From Runella aurantiaca (GTDB taxonomy: Bacteria; Bacteroidota; Bacteroidia; Cytophagales; Spirosomataceae), in contig NZ_QPIW01000031.1 of assembly GCF_003339505.1 (NCBI RefSeq), positions 16,868 through 80,867 on the forward strand: DNA of 64,000 nt, given 5' to 3'. Each line of letters opens with the position of its first letter. Positions within the stretch are counted from its first letter, which is position 1. Shown here in pieces: positions 26,562 through 37,104 of the stretch. The notes below the pieces were generated by a model that saw only the letters and a program-made list of their open reading frames with translations, was not told the origin of the DNA and searched no databases. Made by a program: the position numbers and the translations under genes.

Positions 26562-26641
26562 GGTATTGAGTAGTTAGTGTTGAGTTTTGGGTACTGTTTT
26601 TGTATCAAACTCTTACTACTCAATACGCTGCACTCAATACT
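26562..26641. repeat. Degenerate inverted-repeat element upstream of lepA
   Basis: GTATTGAGTAGT (26563-26574) is exactly inverted at 26615-26626 (ACTACTCAATAC), with further degenerate copies (GTTGAG, ACTCAATAC) around it. It resembles other drifting simple repeats in this window and could form a hairpin in the lepA leader. Confidence 0.6.
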
Positions 26642-26650
26642 AAATTTTTA

Positions 26651-28438
26651 ATGAAACACATTCGTAATTTCTGCATTATTGCCCACATTGACCACGGCAA
26701 AAGCACGCTGGCCGACCGCTTATTGGAGTTTACCAAGACGGTCACTAACCGTCAAATGCAAGCCCAGCTACTTGATGACATGGATTTGGAGCGTGAGCGC
26801 GGTATCACCATCAAGAGCCACGCCATCCAAATGGATTATTTATATAAAGGCGAAAAATACACCCTTAATTTGATTGATACGCCTGGCCACGTGGATTTTA
26901 GCTATGAGGTATCGCGCTCGATTGCCGCCTGCGAAGGCGCGCTGTTGCTCGTAGATGCTTCGCAAGGCGTGGAGGCACAAACGATTTCCAACCTGTATTT
27001 GGCGATGAATCAGGGGTTGGTCATCATCCCCGTTTTGAACAAAATTGACCTTCCGGGTGCCATGCCCGAAGAAGTCAAAGACGAAATGGAAGACCTCCTC
27101 GGCTGCGACCGCGACGACATTATTCCCGCCTCGGGCAAAGCAGGCATCGGCATTGAAGAAATTTTAGCGGCCATCATTGAGCGTGTTCCCGCCCCGAAAG
27201 GCAACCCTGACATTGAACTCCAAGCCCTGATTTTTGACTCTGTTTTTAACTCTTATCGTGGTATTGAAGTAATTTTTCGCGTTCAGAACGGAAGCATCCG
27301 CAAAGGCGACAAGGTAAAATTTGTGGCCACGGGCAAAGAATACAACGCCGACGAAATCGGGACGCTACGTCTGGAAAAAGAACCCAAAGAGGTGATTGAA
27401 TGTGGCGATGTAGGGTACTTGATTTCGGGTATCAAAGTAGCTCGTGAAGTAAAAGTTGGGGATACGATTACGCACGTAGATAAACCGTCCAAAGAACCCA
27501 TCAAAGGGTTTGAAGAAGTAAAACCGATGGTATTTGCGGGACTTTACCCCGTCGAAACCAGTGAGTTTGAAGAAATGCGTGAGGCCATGGAAAAGCTGCA
27601 ACTCAATGATGCAGCCCTCGTGTGGGAACCCGAAACCTCGGCGGCGTTGGGCTTCGGTTTCCGTTGCGGCTTCTTAGGAATGTTGCACATGGAAATCGTG
27701 CAAGAACGCCTAGAGCGGGAGTTTGACATGACCGTGATTACGACCGTTCCTTCGGTAAAATTCAACGTGGTGACCACCAAAGGAAACATGCTCGAAGTAA
27801 GTGCGCCTTCAGAAATGCCCGAACCCAACTACATTGAATGGATTGAAGAGCCTTTTATCAAAGCACAAATCATCACGAAATCAGAATACATCGGGCCCAT
27901 TTTGAAGCTCTGTATGGACAAGCGCGGCCTGCTCAAAAACCAAAATTACCTCACCGCCGAGCGCGTGGAGTTGGTGTTTGAAATGCCGTTGGCCGAAGTA
28001 GTATTTGACTTTTTCGATAAGCTAAAAACCATCTCGCGCGGATATGCTTCACTCGACTATGAGCTATTGGATTACCGTGAGTCAGATATGATTAAACTCG
28101 ACGTGATGCTCAACGGCGACGGGATAGATGCCCTTTCGGCCATCGTACACCGTACCAAAGCCTACGAATGGGGAAAGAAACTTTGCGAAAAATTACGCGA
28201 ACTTATTCCCCGTCAAATGTTTGAAATTGCCATTCAGGCCGCTATCGGACAAAAAATCATTGCCCGCGAAACCGTCAAAGCCATGCGTAAAGACGTATTG
28301 GCTAAGTGTTACGGAGGGGATATTTCCCGTAAACGTAAGCTGTTGGAAAAACAGAAAAAAGGGAAGAAACGGATGCGTCAGGTCGGTAGCGTAGAGATAC
28401 CGCAAGAGGCATTTATGGCGGTGTTGAAGATTAATTAA
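26651..28438 (+). CDS. lepA: Elongation factor 4 (LepA), ribosome back-translocase GTPase
   Basis: A 595-residue translational GTPase: G1 [15 protein letters not shown]2 RGITIKS, G3 [12 protein letters not shown]4 NKIDLP. Domain order is typical of EF4 and ends with the LepA-specific C-terminal region ([20 protein letters not shown]). Start at ATG 26651 (MKHIRNFCI); a frame extension back to 26600 lies in the repeat element and is rejected. LepA assists ribosome assembly or remobilises stalled ribosomes. Confidence 0.98.
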   Translation: MKHIRNFCIIAHIDHGKSTLADRLLEFTKTVTNRQMQAQLLDDMDLERERGITIKSHAIQMDYLYKGEKYTLNLIDTPGHVDFSYEVSRSIAACEGALLLVDASQGVEAQTISNLYLAMNQGLVIIPVLNKIDLPGAMPEEVKDEMEDLLGCDRDDIIPASGKAGIGIEEILAAIIERVPAPKGNPDIELQALIFDSVFNSYRGIEVIFRVQNGSIRKGDKVKFVATGKEYNADEIGTLRLEKEPKEVIECGDVGYLISGIKVAREVKVGDTITHVDKPSKEPIKGFEEVKPMVFAGLYPVETSEFEEMREAMEKLQLNDAALVWEPETSAALGFGFRCGFLGMLHMEIVQERLEREFDMTVITTVPSVKFNVVTTKGNMLEVSAPSEMPEPNYIEWIEEPFIKAQIITKSEYIGPILKLCMDKRGLLKNQNYLTAERVELVFEMPLAEVVFDFFDKLKTISRGYASLDYELLDYRESDMIKLDVMLNGDGIDALSAIVHRTKAYEWGKKLCEKLRELIPRQMFEIAIQAAIGQKIIARETVKAMRKDVLAKCYGGDISRKRKLLEKQKKGKKRMRQVGSVEIPQEAFMAVLKIN

Positions 28439-28447
28439 TGCATAAAG

Positions 28448-29038
28448 ATGGGTTTGCCAGCACACAATCATCCAGTTTATACCATTGCTGAATACCTCGA
28501 ACTCGAACGCCAAACTGGTATTAAATACGAGTATGAAGACGGTGAAGTATTTGCGATAGCTGGAGGAACGGTTGAACACAGTCTTATTGGAAACAATAGT
28601 AGGTGGAGAACTCCGCCGTGTTCTCAAAAATCGTCCGTGCAATGCCTACAACAGCGACCTAAAAATCGCCATCAACGAGGAAAAATATCGCTACGCTGAA
28701 GCATCGGTAATTTGTGGCCCAGTAGAATACTTTGATGAGAATCCCGAAGCCGCCAAAAATCCCGTGCTGATTGTAGAAGTGCTTTCCGAAAGTTCAGAAT
28801 CGTACGACCGAGGTGAGAAATTTAAAAAATACCGCCAAATTCCTACTTTCAGGGAATATGTATTAATTGAGCAACGCTTTCCGTTGGTAGAAGTATTTTT
28901 AAAATAGACGAAAAGACTTGGCAATACCGGGTGTATGAACAATTGGACCGAATGGTGCAGTTAGATTCTATCGAAGCCGAAATTCCGCTTGCCGAATTAT
29001 ACAGCGGAGTGATTTTTAATGAACAAACATCGAACTAA
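28448..29038 (+). pseudogene. Uma2 family endonuclease-fold gene with two compensating frameshifts
   Basis: The Uma2 (DUF820) family is recognisable across the span. It starts in one frame (YTIAEYLELERQTGIKYEYE, then GEVFAIAGGT), shifts by about 28600 to the +1 frame (VLKNRPCNAYNSDLKIAI, PVLIVEVLSESSESYDRGEK), and returns at 28901-28906 to the first frame (KIDEKTWQYRVYEQLDRM, ending TAA 29036-29038). PD-(D/E)xK-like residues (the D of NSDLK, E of VEVLS, K of EKFKKY) survive. The second shift lies on T-TTA-AAA followed at once by TAG, a classical -1 slippery heptamer. Sequencing error, decay or recoding are possible. Confidence 0.8.
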
Positions 29039-29128
29039 TTTCTGAAAGAAATAAACGACTTTTGAGTGTTTCTACTAATTTTGACACTCGAAACTTAAAG
29101 GAACTATTCCCTATTCATTCTCACTCAT

Positions 29129-30757
29129 ATGGCAGAAGTAATCCGAATGCCCAAGATGTCCGATACCATGACCGAAGGCGTCATAGCAGCTTGGAACAAG
29201 AAAGTAGGAGATGTAATTAAATCAGGCGACATCATCGCCGAAGTAGAAACCGATAAAGCGACCATGGACTTGGAGTCGTACCAAGAAGGTACACTTTTGT
29301 ACATTGGCGTAGAAAAAGGCGCTGCCGTACCCATAGATGGAATCATGGCAATCGTGGGTGCGCCTGGCGAAGATTACAAGGCGCTGCTTGATGGCGGCGC
29401 TGCTCCATCTCAACCCGCGCCTGCGGCTCCCACTGAGCAACCAGCGGCGGCACCTGCTCCCGCAGTAGCAGCCCCTACGCCCGCCGCGAATGTCAACGCA
29501 ACAATCGTTCGGATGCCTAAAATGAGCGATACCATGACCGAAGGCGTACTGGTAGCGTGGCTAAAAAAAGTAGGAGACAAAGTAAAATCAGGCGATATTC
29601 TGGCCGAAGTCGAAACCGACAAAGCCACCATGGAACTTGAAAACTACGAAGACGGCACCTTGCTCTACGTTGGAGCCAAAGAAGGAGAAGCCGTAGCCGT
29701 AGATGGCGTCATTGCTATCATTGGCGAAGAAGGCGCTAATTACCAAGCTTTATTGAACAGCGATGGTCAACCAGCCCCCGTTGCAGTCGCAGCACCTGCT
29801 CCCGCCGCAACGCCTCCTGCTGCTCAGGCCCCGCAAGTCTCCGACAACGGTGCCGACGCTCGCATTAAGGCGTCGCCCTTGGCAAAAGCGTTGGCAAAAG
29901 ATAAAAACGTTGATTTAACCAAAATCACGGGTTCGGGCGAAGGTGGACGCATCGTTAAGAAAGACATTGACGCCGCACAATCAGCAGTTAGCAGTTCGCC
30001 GTCGGCAGTTGACAGTGCAAAGCCTGCACCACAAGCCGAAAAATCCGCACCCGCCGCTGCTCCAGCGCCCGTGGGCGAATACGAAGACGTGCCGGTATCG
30101 CAAATGCGCAAGACCATTGCCCGTCGTTTGAGCGAAAGTTTGTTTACAGCACCGCATTTCTACCTTACCATGGAAATTACCATGGACAAAGCCATGGAAT
30201 TGCGCGGTAAAATCAACGAAGTTAGCCCTGTCAAAATATCATTTAACGACATGGTCATCAAAGCCGCTGCGTTGGCATTGAAACAACACCCTGCCGTTAA
30301 CTCTGCGTGGCTAGGTGATAAGATTCGCAAATACCATTACGTAAATATTGGGGTTGCCGTAGCCGTTGACGAAGGTCTGTTGGTTCCCGTAGTGCGTGAT
30401 GCCGACAAGAAAGTTCTTTCTATCATTGCCGGTGAAGTGAAAGAAATGGCCGCCAAAGCCAAAGACAAAAAACTTCAACCTAAAGATTGGGAAGGCAATA
30501 CATTCTCGATTTCAAACCTTGGAATGTTTGGAATCGACGAATTTACGGCTATTATCAATCCGCCAGATTCGTGCATCATGGCCGTGGGTGGCATCAAGAA
30601 AGTAGCCGCGTTCAAAGAAGACGGTACGATTTATCCCACCAACATCATGAAAGTAACGCTCTCTTGCGACCACCGCGTGGTGGATGGTGCTACAGGCTCG
30701 GCCTTCCTCCAAACATTTAAGAAACTGTTGGAGAACCCGCTCGGAATGTTGGTATAA
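29129..30757 (+). CDS. Pyruvate dehydrogenase complex E2 (dihydrolipoamide acetyltransferase)
   Basis: A 542-residue E2 protein with two N-terminal lipoyl domains (lipoyl lysines in EVETDKATMDLE near residue 45 and EVETDKATMELE near 170), Ala/Pro linkers, an E3/E1-binding domain (KASPLAKALAKDKNVDLT, about 245-280), and the catalytic domain (about 315-542) ending with the active-site SCDHRVVDGATGS. It transfers acetyl groups to CoA. E1 and E3 genes are not adjacent. The second linker contains an in-frame degenerate GCAGTTAGCAGT repeat (29981-30016). A TAATTTTG -7 box lies upstream. Confidence 0.95.
   Translation: MAEVIRMPKMSDTMTEGVIAAWNKKVGDVIKSGDIIAEVETDKATMDLESYQEGTLLYIGVEKGAAVPIDGIMAIVGAPGEDYKALLDGGAAPSQPAPAAPTEQPAAAPAPAVAAPTPAANVNATIVRMPKMSDTMTEGVLVAWLKKVGDKVKSGDILAEVETDKATMELENYEDGTLLYVGAKEGEAVAVDGVIAIIGEEGANYQALLNSDGQPAPVAVAAPAPAATPPAAQAPQVSDNGADARIKASPLAKALAKDKNVDLTKITGSGEGGRIVKKDIDAAQSAVSSSPSAVDSAKPAPQAEKSAPAAAPAPVGEYEDVPVSQMRKTIARRLSESLFTAPHFYLTMEITMDKAMELRGKINEVSPVKISFNDMVIKAAALALKQHPAVNSAWLGDKIRKYHYVNIGVAVAVDEGLLVPVVRDADKKVLSIIAGEVKEMAAKAKDKKLQPKDWEGNTFSISNLGMFGIDEFTAIINPPDSCIMAVGGIKKVAAFKEDGTIYPTNIMKVTLSCDHRVVDGATGSAFLQTFKKLLENPLGMLV
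29981..30016 (+). repeat. GCAGTTAGCAGT-type degenerate repeat within the E2 linker
   Basis: The DNA repeats CAGTTAGCAGTT, then GGCAGTTGACAGT, in frame, encoding the SAVSSSPSAVDSA part of the linker. It is similar in sequence to the intergenic repeat at 53294-53385 (CAGTAAGCAGTTTG units). Confidence 0.55.
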
Positions 30758-30789
30758 TCAACCTCACGGCGGCGGCCAACCGTCCTTAG

Positions 30790-30822
30790 TCCCTCTCCTA
30801 CTGTCATTTTTTAGGAGAGGGA
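30790..30822 (+). terminator. Terminator of the E2 gene
   Basis: An 11-bp stem TCCCTCTCCTA (30790-30800) / TAGGAGAGGGA (30812-30822) followed by TTTTTATT. Confidence 0.85.
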
Positions 30823-30870
30823 TTTTTATTGTCTATCAATTGTTTTTCAATCATCAGACTCATTTATATC

Positions 30871-31413
30871 ATGCAACCAATTCATGCCACAACCGTAGTA
30901 GGTATCATTCATAACGGAGAAGTAGTAGTAGGCGCCGACGGACAGGCCACCATGGGAAATACCGTTGCCAAAAGCAACGTTCGTAAAGTAAGAAGCTTAG
31001 CTGGCGGAAAAGTAATTGCGGGATTTGCAGGCTCCACCGCCGACGCGTTTACGCTCATCGAACGTTTTGAAGAAAAACTCAATGCCTACGGCGGCAACCT
31101 CAAACGCGCCGCCATCGAACTCGCCAAAGACTGGCGCACCGACCGATACCTTCGCAAATTGGAAGCCATGATGATTGTGGCGGGAAAAGACGAGCTGCTC
31201 GTTATCTCAGGCACGGGCGATGTACTCGAACCCGACAATCAGGTGGCCGCTATTGGCTCAGGAGCGATGTTTGCCCAAAGTGCGGCCTTGGCGCTCAAAA
31301 AACACGCACAGCACCTTTCAGCCGAAGATATGGTCCGCGAAAGTCTTCACATTGCCGCCGATATTTGTATCTATACCAACCACAATCTGGTCGTGGAGAA
31401 AGTCAAAGAATAA
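30871..31413 (+). CDS. hslV: ATP-dependent protease proteolytic subunit HslV
   Basis: A 180-residue beta-type proteasome-like subunit. Start at ATG 30871 gives a six-residue propeptide (MQPIHA) before the catalytic Thr in [20 protein letters not shown]. The remainder matches HslV throughout ([79 protein letters not shown]). HslV works as a dodecamer capped by the HslU unfoldase; hslU is not in this window. Confidence 0.97.
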   Translation: MQPIHATTVVGIIHNGEVVVGADGQATMGNTVAKSNVRKVRSLAGGKVIAGFAGSTADAFTLIERFEEKLNAYGGNLKRAAIELAKDWRTDRYLRKLEAMMIVAGKDELLVISGTGDVLEPDNQVAAIGSGAMFAQSAALALKKHAQHLSAEDMVRESLHIAADICIYTNHNLVVEKVKE

Positions 31414-31456
31414 AGGCTGGATTCACTTTTTTGTTTTATAATCAATTACACTTTCT

Positions 31457-32017
31457 ATGAAATACCTCGTCGTAGGTCTCGGCAACATTGGACCTGAATA
31501 CGCATTTACGCGCCACAACGTAGGCTTTATGGTACTTGACCGACTGGCCGCCCAACATGACTTTAAGTTTTCGATGCAAAAACTGGCCTATACCGCCGAG
31601 TTTAAATACAAAGGACGGCAAATTTACTTTATCAAACCGACCACATACATGAATCTCAGCGGCAAAGCCGTGCGATACTACATGGACTCGTGGAAAATCC
31701 CCGTTGAAAATGTGCTGGTCGTGACGGATGAGATTCAACTTCCGCAGGGCAAGATTCGAATCAAACCCAAAGGCTCCAATGGTGGACACAACGGCTTACG
31801 AAATATTGAAGAATTGCTGGGCACTCAGGAGTACACCCGATTGCGGTTTGGGGTTGGCGATGATTTTCCCCGTGGACAACAGGTAAAATATGTTTTAAGT
31901 AATTTTCCCGAAAATAGTTTCGAAGAATTACTCATTGATTTGGACCGTGCTGGAGAAGCAATACTTAGTTTTTGTACTTTAGGACTTCAAAATGCTATGA
32001 ATAATTTCAATCAATGA
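31457..32017 (+). CDS. pth: Peptidyl-tRNA hydrolase
   Basis: A 186-residue Pth: N10 and catalytic H20 (GLGNIGPEYAFTRHNVGF), the KPTTYMNLSG segment with Asn near 68, TDEIQLPQGKIRIKPKGS and GGHNGLRNI. It recycles peptidyl-tRNA released from ribosomes. It follows hslV by 43 bp and is probably co-transcribed. Confidence 0.97.
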   Translation: MKYLVVGLGNIGPEYAFTRHNVGFMVLDRLAAQHDFKFSMQKLAYTAEFKYKGRQIYFIKPTTYMNLSGKAVRYYMDSWKIPVENVLVVTDEIQLPQGKIRIKPKGSNGGHNGLRNIEELLGTQEYTRLRFGVGDDFPRGQQVKYVLSNFPENSFEELLIDLDRAGEAILSFCTLGLQNAMNNFNQ

Positions 32018-32190
32018 TTGTACTTTTTAAAGAATTTTACTTTTTTGCAAATAAAAATTTTATTAAAGTTGTATTATTTTAATCAGAATAATATTCTGAA
32101 ATTTTCAACCAAATACTTTGTTTTTTATTAAAAATCAGGGTTTTATGAAAGATTAAACAGAATATTATTTCGAATATCAAAAATTAAAAA

Positions 32191-32221
32191 TTTGGACTTA
32201 TAAAATCTTGCCGTACCTTTG
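32191..32221 (+). promoter_or_regulatory. Consensus Bacteroidota promoter
   Basis: TTTG (32191-32194), exactly 19 bp, TACCTTTG (32214-32221): a perfect match to TTTG-N19-TAnnTTTG, 36 bp before the gene at 32258. Confidence 0.9.
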
Positions 32222-32257
32222 TATCGTTCAATCAGCAGAAGAGAATTGAACTATATT

Positions 32258-32722
32258 ATGAAATACCCAGTTAAGTTAATTATATTTGTAATAGGATTCT
32301 GTTTGAGTTTAGTTTCAATCGAATCAAACGCAAAAGATGATAAGAGTACCGTAAATACCGCGGGCTTATCAAAAGGAAGAGAAAAGGCATTTGAACAGTA
32401 CATTACCGATCATTTTACGCCTTTTATTGAGCAGGACGAGTGGAAAGTTTTTACGGAAGTTGTGACTTTATACAACCAAAGCCCGTCCAAGTTAGTGAAT
32501 GTAAACGCCGAAAAGCAGCAAGAGTTTAAAAGTGCAGTGAAGTTGTTGAATCATGCCATGAAGAGCAGCGATGACGAAAATGCAAAAATTTGGCTCGAAA
32601 ACGTTCGCAAAACGGCACATAATATAAATTTTCTGTGGACTGTAGATTGGGAAACATTGACTCCCGCCCACGACACAGAAAGAATCATTGGGGAACCAAT
32701 CAGCATGCTCAACGGTTTTTAG
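32258..32722 (+). CDS. Small exported protein of unknown function
   Basis: A 154-residue protein started at ATG 32258, giving a signal peptide (MKYPVKLIIFVIGFCLSLVS, cleavage near SNA). The mature part is alpha-helical and polar (ITDHFTPFIEQDEWKVF, VKLLNHAMKSSDDENAKI) with no cysteines or known motif. It has its own consensus promoter and a strong terminator at 32801-32830, so it is a short independent transcript. Not recognised. Confidence 0.75.
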   Translation: MKYPVKLIIFVIGFCLSLVSIESNAKDDKSTVNTAGLSKGREKAFEQYITDHFTPFIEQDEWKVFTEVVTLYNQSPSKLVNVNAEKQQEFKSAVKLLNHAMKSSDDENAKIWLENVRKTAHNINFLWTVDWETLTPAHDTERIIGEPISMLNGF

Positions 32723-32800
32723 TAACTTTTGAAAAGCTGCAAAGAATTTAAAGTTAGTTTTTTCATGTAGAAAAGGTTAAGGGTTTAGGAATAGTCAGTA

Positions 32801-32830
32801 TAAAGCCCCGCTCTCGATAGCGGGGCTTTA
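32801..32830. terminator. Strong bidirectional terminator
   Basis: A perfect 12-bp stem TAAAGCCCCGCT (32801-32812) / AGCGGGGCTTTA (32819-32830), loop CTCGAT, followed by TCTTTTTG. It separates the convergent genes ending at 32722 and 32854. Confidence 0.9.
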
Positions 32831-32853
32831 TCTTTTTGTACCTATCAAGAGTT

Positions 32854-34257
32854 CTACACATTCACCAGCATTCCGAGCTTACGCGCTTCTTTCCAGCGTC
32901 CCCGGGTAAAATCCGGGAATTTAACTGGCGCATTGCCACCCTGAATCGAAAGCGCCGAAAGCGGCGTAACCGACGACCACGAGGCCGCATCGTACACGTC
33001 CATATCCAGCGACGTACCCCGGTTGAAGCAATCAATCAAACGGTAAATCAACACAAAGTCCATCCCGCCGTGTCCACCGTTTTTCTCAATTTCGTCCTTC
33101 ATTTTGGCCCAAATCGGGTGTTTGTATTGCTCTCTGAGCGCCTTGTATTCTTCGTCTTTCAAAAATCCGTGGCCCTGTCCTTTTTTCGAGAAATGACTTG
33201 GATAGCCCATGTGAAACGCTTTGGTTCCCGCCAACATGTTGATACGACTGTAAGGCCGCGCCGTAACAATATCGTGCTGCACCAAAATCGAGCGACCTAA
33301 ATGTGTCTTAATCAAGGTGTTGTTCATGTCACCTTTCTTAAATCCTTTGCGACCGTGAAACTCATTTGTAGGGTCGGTCATTACCGTCGAATCTTCGCTC
33401 AAGCTTGCTTCCAAACTGCTCATCGAAACCAAGTGATTGAAGCGGTCGCCACGGTCGATGTTCATGTATTGAGCTACTGGCCCCAAACCGTGCATCGGAT
33501 ACAGGTTTCCATCGCGGGCGTAGTTGTGACGAATGCGCCACATGTTGTAGTAATCTGTTTTGGAGAAAAGCAACTCACGCAGGTCGTGGATATAACCGCA
33601 CTCCGCGTAGGTAAGCGTGCCAAAAAGACCTTCATTGGCCATGTTGAGCAGCCATAATTCTTCGTCACCATAACAGACGTTTTCGAGCATCATACAGTTA
33701 CGCTGGGTTTGTTCAGCGGTGTTGACCAATTTCCAGCAATCTTCCAAGGTATACGCTGCGGGCACTTCAGTGGCTGCGTGTTTGCCCTGTTGCATGGCAT
33801 AAACGCACATGGGCACGTGGTCTTCCCAAGGCGTAGCGATGATGACAAGGTCAATATCATCGCGGCGACACATTTCTTTCCAAGCATCCACTTTGGTGTG
33901 GTAGTAAGCAACATCATTTACGCCCTGTTTTTCCAACCATTGCTTTGTACGATTGGTGTAACGCTCCTGAATATCGCAAACCGCCACAATTTTAGCCTTA
34001 GCTCCGCAGGCATGTACAAGCTTTACGTGCCCCGAACCTCGGTTTCCAACCCCAATAAAGGCGACACGGACTTGGGCAATGGGTGGCATTTTGAGGCCGA
34101 TTACCGACTTACCCACGGGTTTAGGCGCGAAAGTGGCCCGTTCGATTTGCGCCTCAACAGAATTGTTATTGGCTTTGGAAATAAAAGGTAATCCTAAAGC
34201 GGAACCTATCGCCGCCGATGCTTTCAAAAATGAACGGCGTTCCAGGAAATTTTTCAT
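32854..34257 (-). CDS. Gfo/Idh/MocA family oxidoreductase, GH109-like, Tat-exported
   Basis: A 467-residue protein with a Tat signal (RRSFLKASAAIG at residues 7-18), a Rossmann NAD-binding domain (VAFIGVGNRGSGHVKLVH, then IVAVCDI) and a C-terminal Gfo/Idh domain. The segments NLYPMHGLGPVAQYMNIDRG and GGMDFVLIYRLIDCF resemble glycoside hydrolase family 109 (alpha-N-acetylgalactosaminidase with an NAD-dependent redox mechanism). GH109-like is my best assignment; other exported sugar dehydrogenases of this superfamily remain possible. Monocistronic. Confidence 0.85.
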   Translation of the reverse strand: MKNFLERRSFLKASAAIGSALGLPFISKANNNSVEAQIERATFAPKPVGKSVIGLKMPPIAQVRVAFIGVGNRGSGHVKLVHACGAKAKIVAVCDIQERYTNRTKQWLEKQGVNDVAYYHTKVDAWKEMCRRDDIDLVIIATPWEDHVPMCVYAMQQGKHAATEVPAAYTLEDCWKLVNTAEQTQRNCMMLENVCYGDEELWLLNMANEGLFGTLTYAECGYIHDLRELLFSKTDYYNMWRIRHNYARDGNLYPMHGLGPVAQYMNIDRGDRFNHLVSMSSLEASLSEDSTVMTDPTNEFHGRKGFKKGDMNNTLIKTHLGRSILVQHDIVTARPYSRINMLAGTKAFHMGYPSHFSKKGQGHGFLKDEEYKALREQYKHPIWAKMKDEIEKNGGHGGMDFVLIYRLIDCFNRGTSLDMDVYDAASWSSVTPLSALSIQGGNAPVKFPDFTRGRWKEARKLGMLVNV

Positions 34258-34415
34258 GAAATAGGAGGGGTTTGAAGGTTAATTAAATAGTGTCGATTAC
34301 GGAGTTTTATTGTCTATTTCTGCGATGCAATACGTATCGTTAATTTAATAATAAAATTAGAAATAGTTATAGTACAATTGGGAAGCAAATTAATAAAATA
34401 ATTTAAAAAACGAAA

Positions 34416-34450
34416 AAAGGGTCTGACGGTTTAAAACCGTCAGACCCTTT
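34416..34450 (-). terminator. Terminator of metG
   Basis: A perfect 15-bp stem (34416-34430 with 34436-34450, arm AAAGGGTCTGACGGT), loop TTAAA, followed on the minus strand by a T-run; 24 bp below the metG stop. Confidence 0.88.
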
Positions 34451-34473
34451 CAAACAATTGTCTCCTCCTAAAT

Positions 34474-36537
34474 CTATGAAATCGAAGCACCCGCCCACAC
34501 CTCTTTGTGGGGCTGAATCAGCGAAAGGCTGCCATCGCGGTCTTCGGCCATGAGAATCATGCCGTTGGATTCTTGCCCCATGATTTTGCGCGGGGCGAGG
34601 TTGGCAATGAAGGTCACTTGACGACCCACCATTTCTTCGGGCGTGAAATGTTTGGCAATCCCGCTTAAAATGGTGCGTTTTTCAAAACCGTCATCCACTA
34701 AAAACTTCAACAATTTATCACTTTTAGGCACCCGTTCAGCTTCCAGAATGGTCCCAATGCGGAGGTCTAATTTGGCAAAATCGTCAAATTGTACCGTTGG
34801 CTTCAACTCAGGTACTGATTTGGTTTCTAATTCATTCATTTTTTTTGCGTCGTGTAATTTTTGAATTTGTTTTTCAATGACAGCGTCTTCAATTTTTTCA
34901 AATAACAAAAATGCGTCGCCAATCGCCTGTCCTTCAACCAATAAATCTGCACTTCCCGCTTCTTCCCATTTCCATTGCCCCTCTCCCAACTGTTGGCGCA
35001 ATTTTTTGCCTGTAAAAGGCAAAAACGGCTCACTCACAATGGCCAAGTTGGCCGCAATTTGCAGTGCAATGTTCATGATTGTATTTACTCGTTCAGCATC
35101 GGTCTTGATGACTTGCCAAGGCTGCGTTTCGGCCAAGTATTTATTCCCCAAACGCGCCAAATCCATCAAAAACGACAAGCCTTCACGGAAACGATAGGTC
35201 TCAATGGCCTCGGCGATTCGGGCTGGGAAAGCCGACAGCGTTGCCAAGGTTTCTTTATCAAAATCGGTCAATTCGCCGCGTACTGGCACTTTTCCGTCGC
35301 AATATTTGTGCGTCAACACCACGGCACGATTCACGAAATTGCCGTAAATAGCCACCAATTCGCTGTTGTTGCGGGTTTGGAAATCTTTCCACGTAAACTC
35401 GCTGTCTTTGGTTTCGGGGGCATTGGCCGTTAGCACATACCGCAACACATCCTGTTTGTCAGGCATTTCTTCCAAAAACTCATGCAACCACACGGCCCAG
35501 TTGCGGGATGTCGAAATTTTATCGCCTTCCAAATTCATGAATTCATTGGCAGGCACATTGTCGGGCAAAATGTAATCGTCACCCATCGCCATTAAAGTAG
35601 CGGGGAAGATGATGCAATGAAATACGATGTTGTCTTTGCCGATAAAGTGAATCAATTTGGTATCTTGGTCTTCTGGTGACGACCGCCGCCACCAAGTTTC
35701 CCAACCGGCGTCGGTGCCGTTTTTCTGAATCAACCAATCTTTGGTGGCCGAAATGTACCCGATTGGCGCTTCAAACCACACATACAGCACTTTGCCGTCG
35801 GTATCGGGCAGCGGCACTTTGATACCCCAATCCAAGTCGCGGGTCATGGCGCGCGGGCGCAGCCCTTCTTTCAACCAAGACTGGCATTGACCTGCCACGT
35901 TGGTCTTCCATTCGGTATGGCTATTGACGTATTTTTCAATGTCAGGCTGCATTTTATCCAGCGGCAAAAACCAGTTTTTAGTAGCCCGCAATACTGGTTT
36001 TGAACCTGACAAAGTAGAATGTGGATTCTTTAACTCCAACGGACTCAACGCCGTACCGCAACGCTCGCACTGGTCGCCGTAGGCGTTGGGATTGGCGCAC
36101 ACGGGGCAAGTACCCACGATGTAGCGGTCGGCCAAAAACTGCTGCGCCACTTCGTCGTAGTATTGCTCACTCGTTTCTTCAATGAAGCCGTCTTTATCGT
36201 AAATGGTTTTAAAAAATTCCTGCGACGTTTGGTGGTGAATGGGCAGGCTCGTGCGGGAATACACATCGAACGAAATTCCAAAATCCACAAACGACTGCTT
36301 GATTTGGGTATAATATTTGTCGACGACGGCCTGAGGCGTTAGGCCTTCTTTTTTGGCGCGGATTGTAATAGGCACGCCGTGCTCATCGGTGCCACTCACG
36401 AAGGTAACGTCGGCGCCTTTGGCCCGCAAATAGCGCACATAAATATCCGCCGGTACGTAACAGCCCGCCAAGTGCCCAATGTGAATGGGGCCATTGGCAT
36501 AAATAAGCGCGGCGGTGACGGTGTATCTCTTACTCAT
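34474..36537 (-). CDS. metG: Methionyl-tRNA synthetase
   Basis: A 687-residue class I synthetase: HIGH-type [11 protein letters not shown] near residue 14, a four-cysteine zinc knuckle ([20 protein letters not shown] near 145-165), the KMSKS equivalent [12 protein letters not shown] near 340, and a C-terminal tRNA-binding EMAP/OB domain (about 580-687; [17 protein letters not shown]). Start at [11 protein letters not shown] rather than five codons upstream. It charges tRNA-Met. Confidence 0.98.
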   Translation of the reverse strand: MSKRYTVTAALIYANGPIHIGHLAGCYVPADIYVRYLRAKGADVTFVSGTDEHGVPITIRAKKEGLTPQAVVDKYYTQIKQSFVDFGISFDVYSRTSLPIHHQTSQEFFKTIYDKDGFIEETSEQYYDEVAQQFLADRYIVGTCPVCANPNAYGDQCERCGTALSPLELKNPHSTLSGSKPVLRATKNWFLPLDKMQPDIEKYVNSHTEWKTNVAGQCQSWLKEGLRPRAMTRDLDWGIKVPLPDTDGKVLYVWFEAPIGYISATKDWLIQKNGTDAGWETWWRRSSPEDQDTKLIHFIGKDNIVFHCIIFPATLMAMGDDYILPDNVPANEFMNLEGDKISTSRNWAVWLHEFLEEMPDKQDVLRYVLTANAPETKDSEFTWKDFQTRNNSELVAIYGNFVNRAVVLTHKYCDGKVPVRGELTDFDKETLATLSAFPARIAEAIETYRFREGLSFLMDLARLGNKYLAETQPWQVIKTDAERVNTIMNIALQIAANLAIVSEPFLPFTGKKLRQQLGEGQWKWEEAGSADLLVEGQAIGDAFLLFEKIEDAVIEKQIQKLHDAKKMNELETKSVPELKPTVQFDDFAKLDLRIGTILEAERVPKSDKLLKFLVDDGFEKRTILSGIAKHFTPEEMVGRQVTFIANLAPRKIMGQESNGMILMAEDRDGSLSLIQPHKEVWAGASIS

Positions 36538-36654
36538 AAGGTGTAATATCAAATTTGAGGGGGCAAAATTAGTAAAATTAGTTTGCGATGGTTTGAGTTA
36601 AACACACAAACTACCGCCCTTTGCTCTGCTTCAGGGCAGACGCAAGGGCTTCAA

Positions 36655-37092
36655 CTACTCGTCATTACCGCGTTTGAGGTCGCGCTCTTTGATGGTTTCG
36701 CGTTTGTCGTAGAGTTTCTTCCCTTTGGCAAGGGCAACATCCACTTTGGCTAAGCCTTTTTCATTGATAAAAATACGCGTCGGCACCACCGTCAATCCTT
36801 GGTCTTTCAGCTTCAACTGCAATTTTTTTAGCTCCCGTTTTTTCAACAACAGCTTGCGGTCACGCGTGGGATTGTGGTTGGCGTAAGTACCTTTTTCGTA
36901 AGGCGAAATGTGCAAATGATGCACGAGCAATTCGCCGTCCTGAAAAATACAATAGGCATCGGTCAGGTTGACTTTTCCTTCTCGGATAGATTTGATTTCG
37001 GTGCCAGTCAGCACCACTCCAGCCGTGTACGTCTCCAAAAAGAAGTACTCAAACGAGGCACGGCGGTTGTTTATATTGATGGTTCTGCTCAT
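36655..37092 (-). CDS. smpB: SsrA-binding protein SmpB
   Basis: A 145-residue Smp[19 protein letters not shown], then [19 protein letters not shown] and the C-terminal tail [18 protein letters not shown]. It delivers tmRNA to stalled ribosomes. The tmRNA gene is not in the window. Confidence 0.97.
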   Translation of the reverse strand: MSRTININNRRASFEYFFLETYTAGVVLTGTEIKSIREGKVNLTDAYCIFQDGELLVHHLHISPYEKGTYANHNPTRDRKLLLKKRELKKLQLKLKDQGLTVVPTRIFINEKGLAKVDVALAKGKKLYDKRETIKERDLKRGNDE

Positions 37093-37104
37093 TTCTACGA
37101 TAAA

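Noticed and set aside
26600..26650. Upstream extension of LepA
   Set aside because: The extra residues are encoded by the degenerate GTATTGAGTAGT repeat and are absent from the LepA family pattern.
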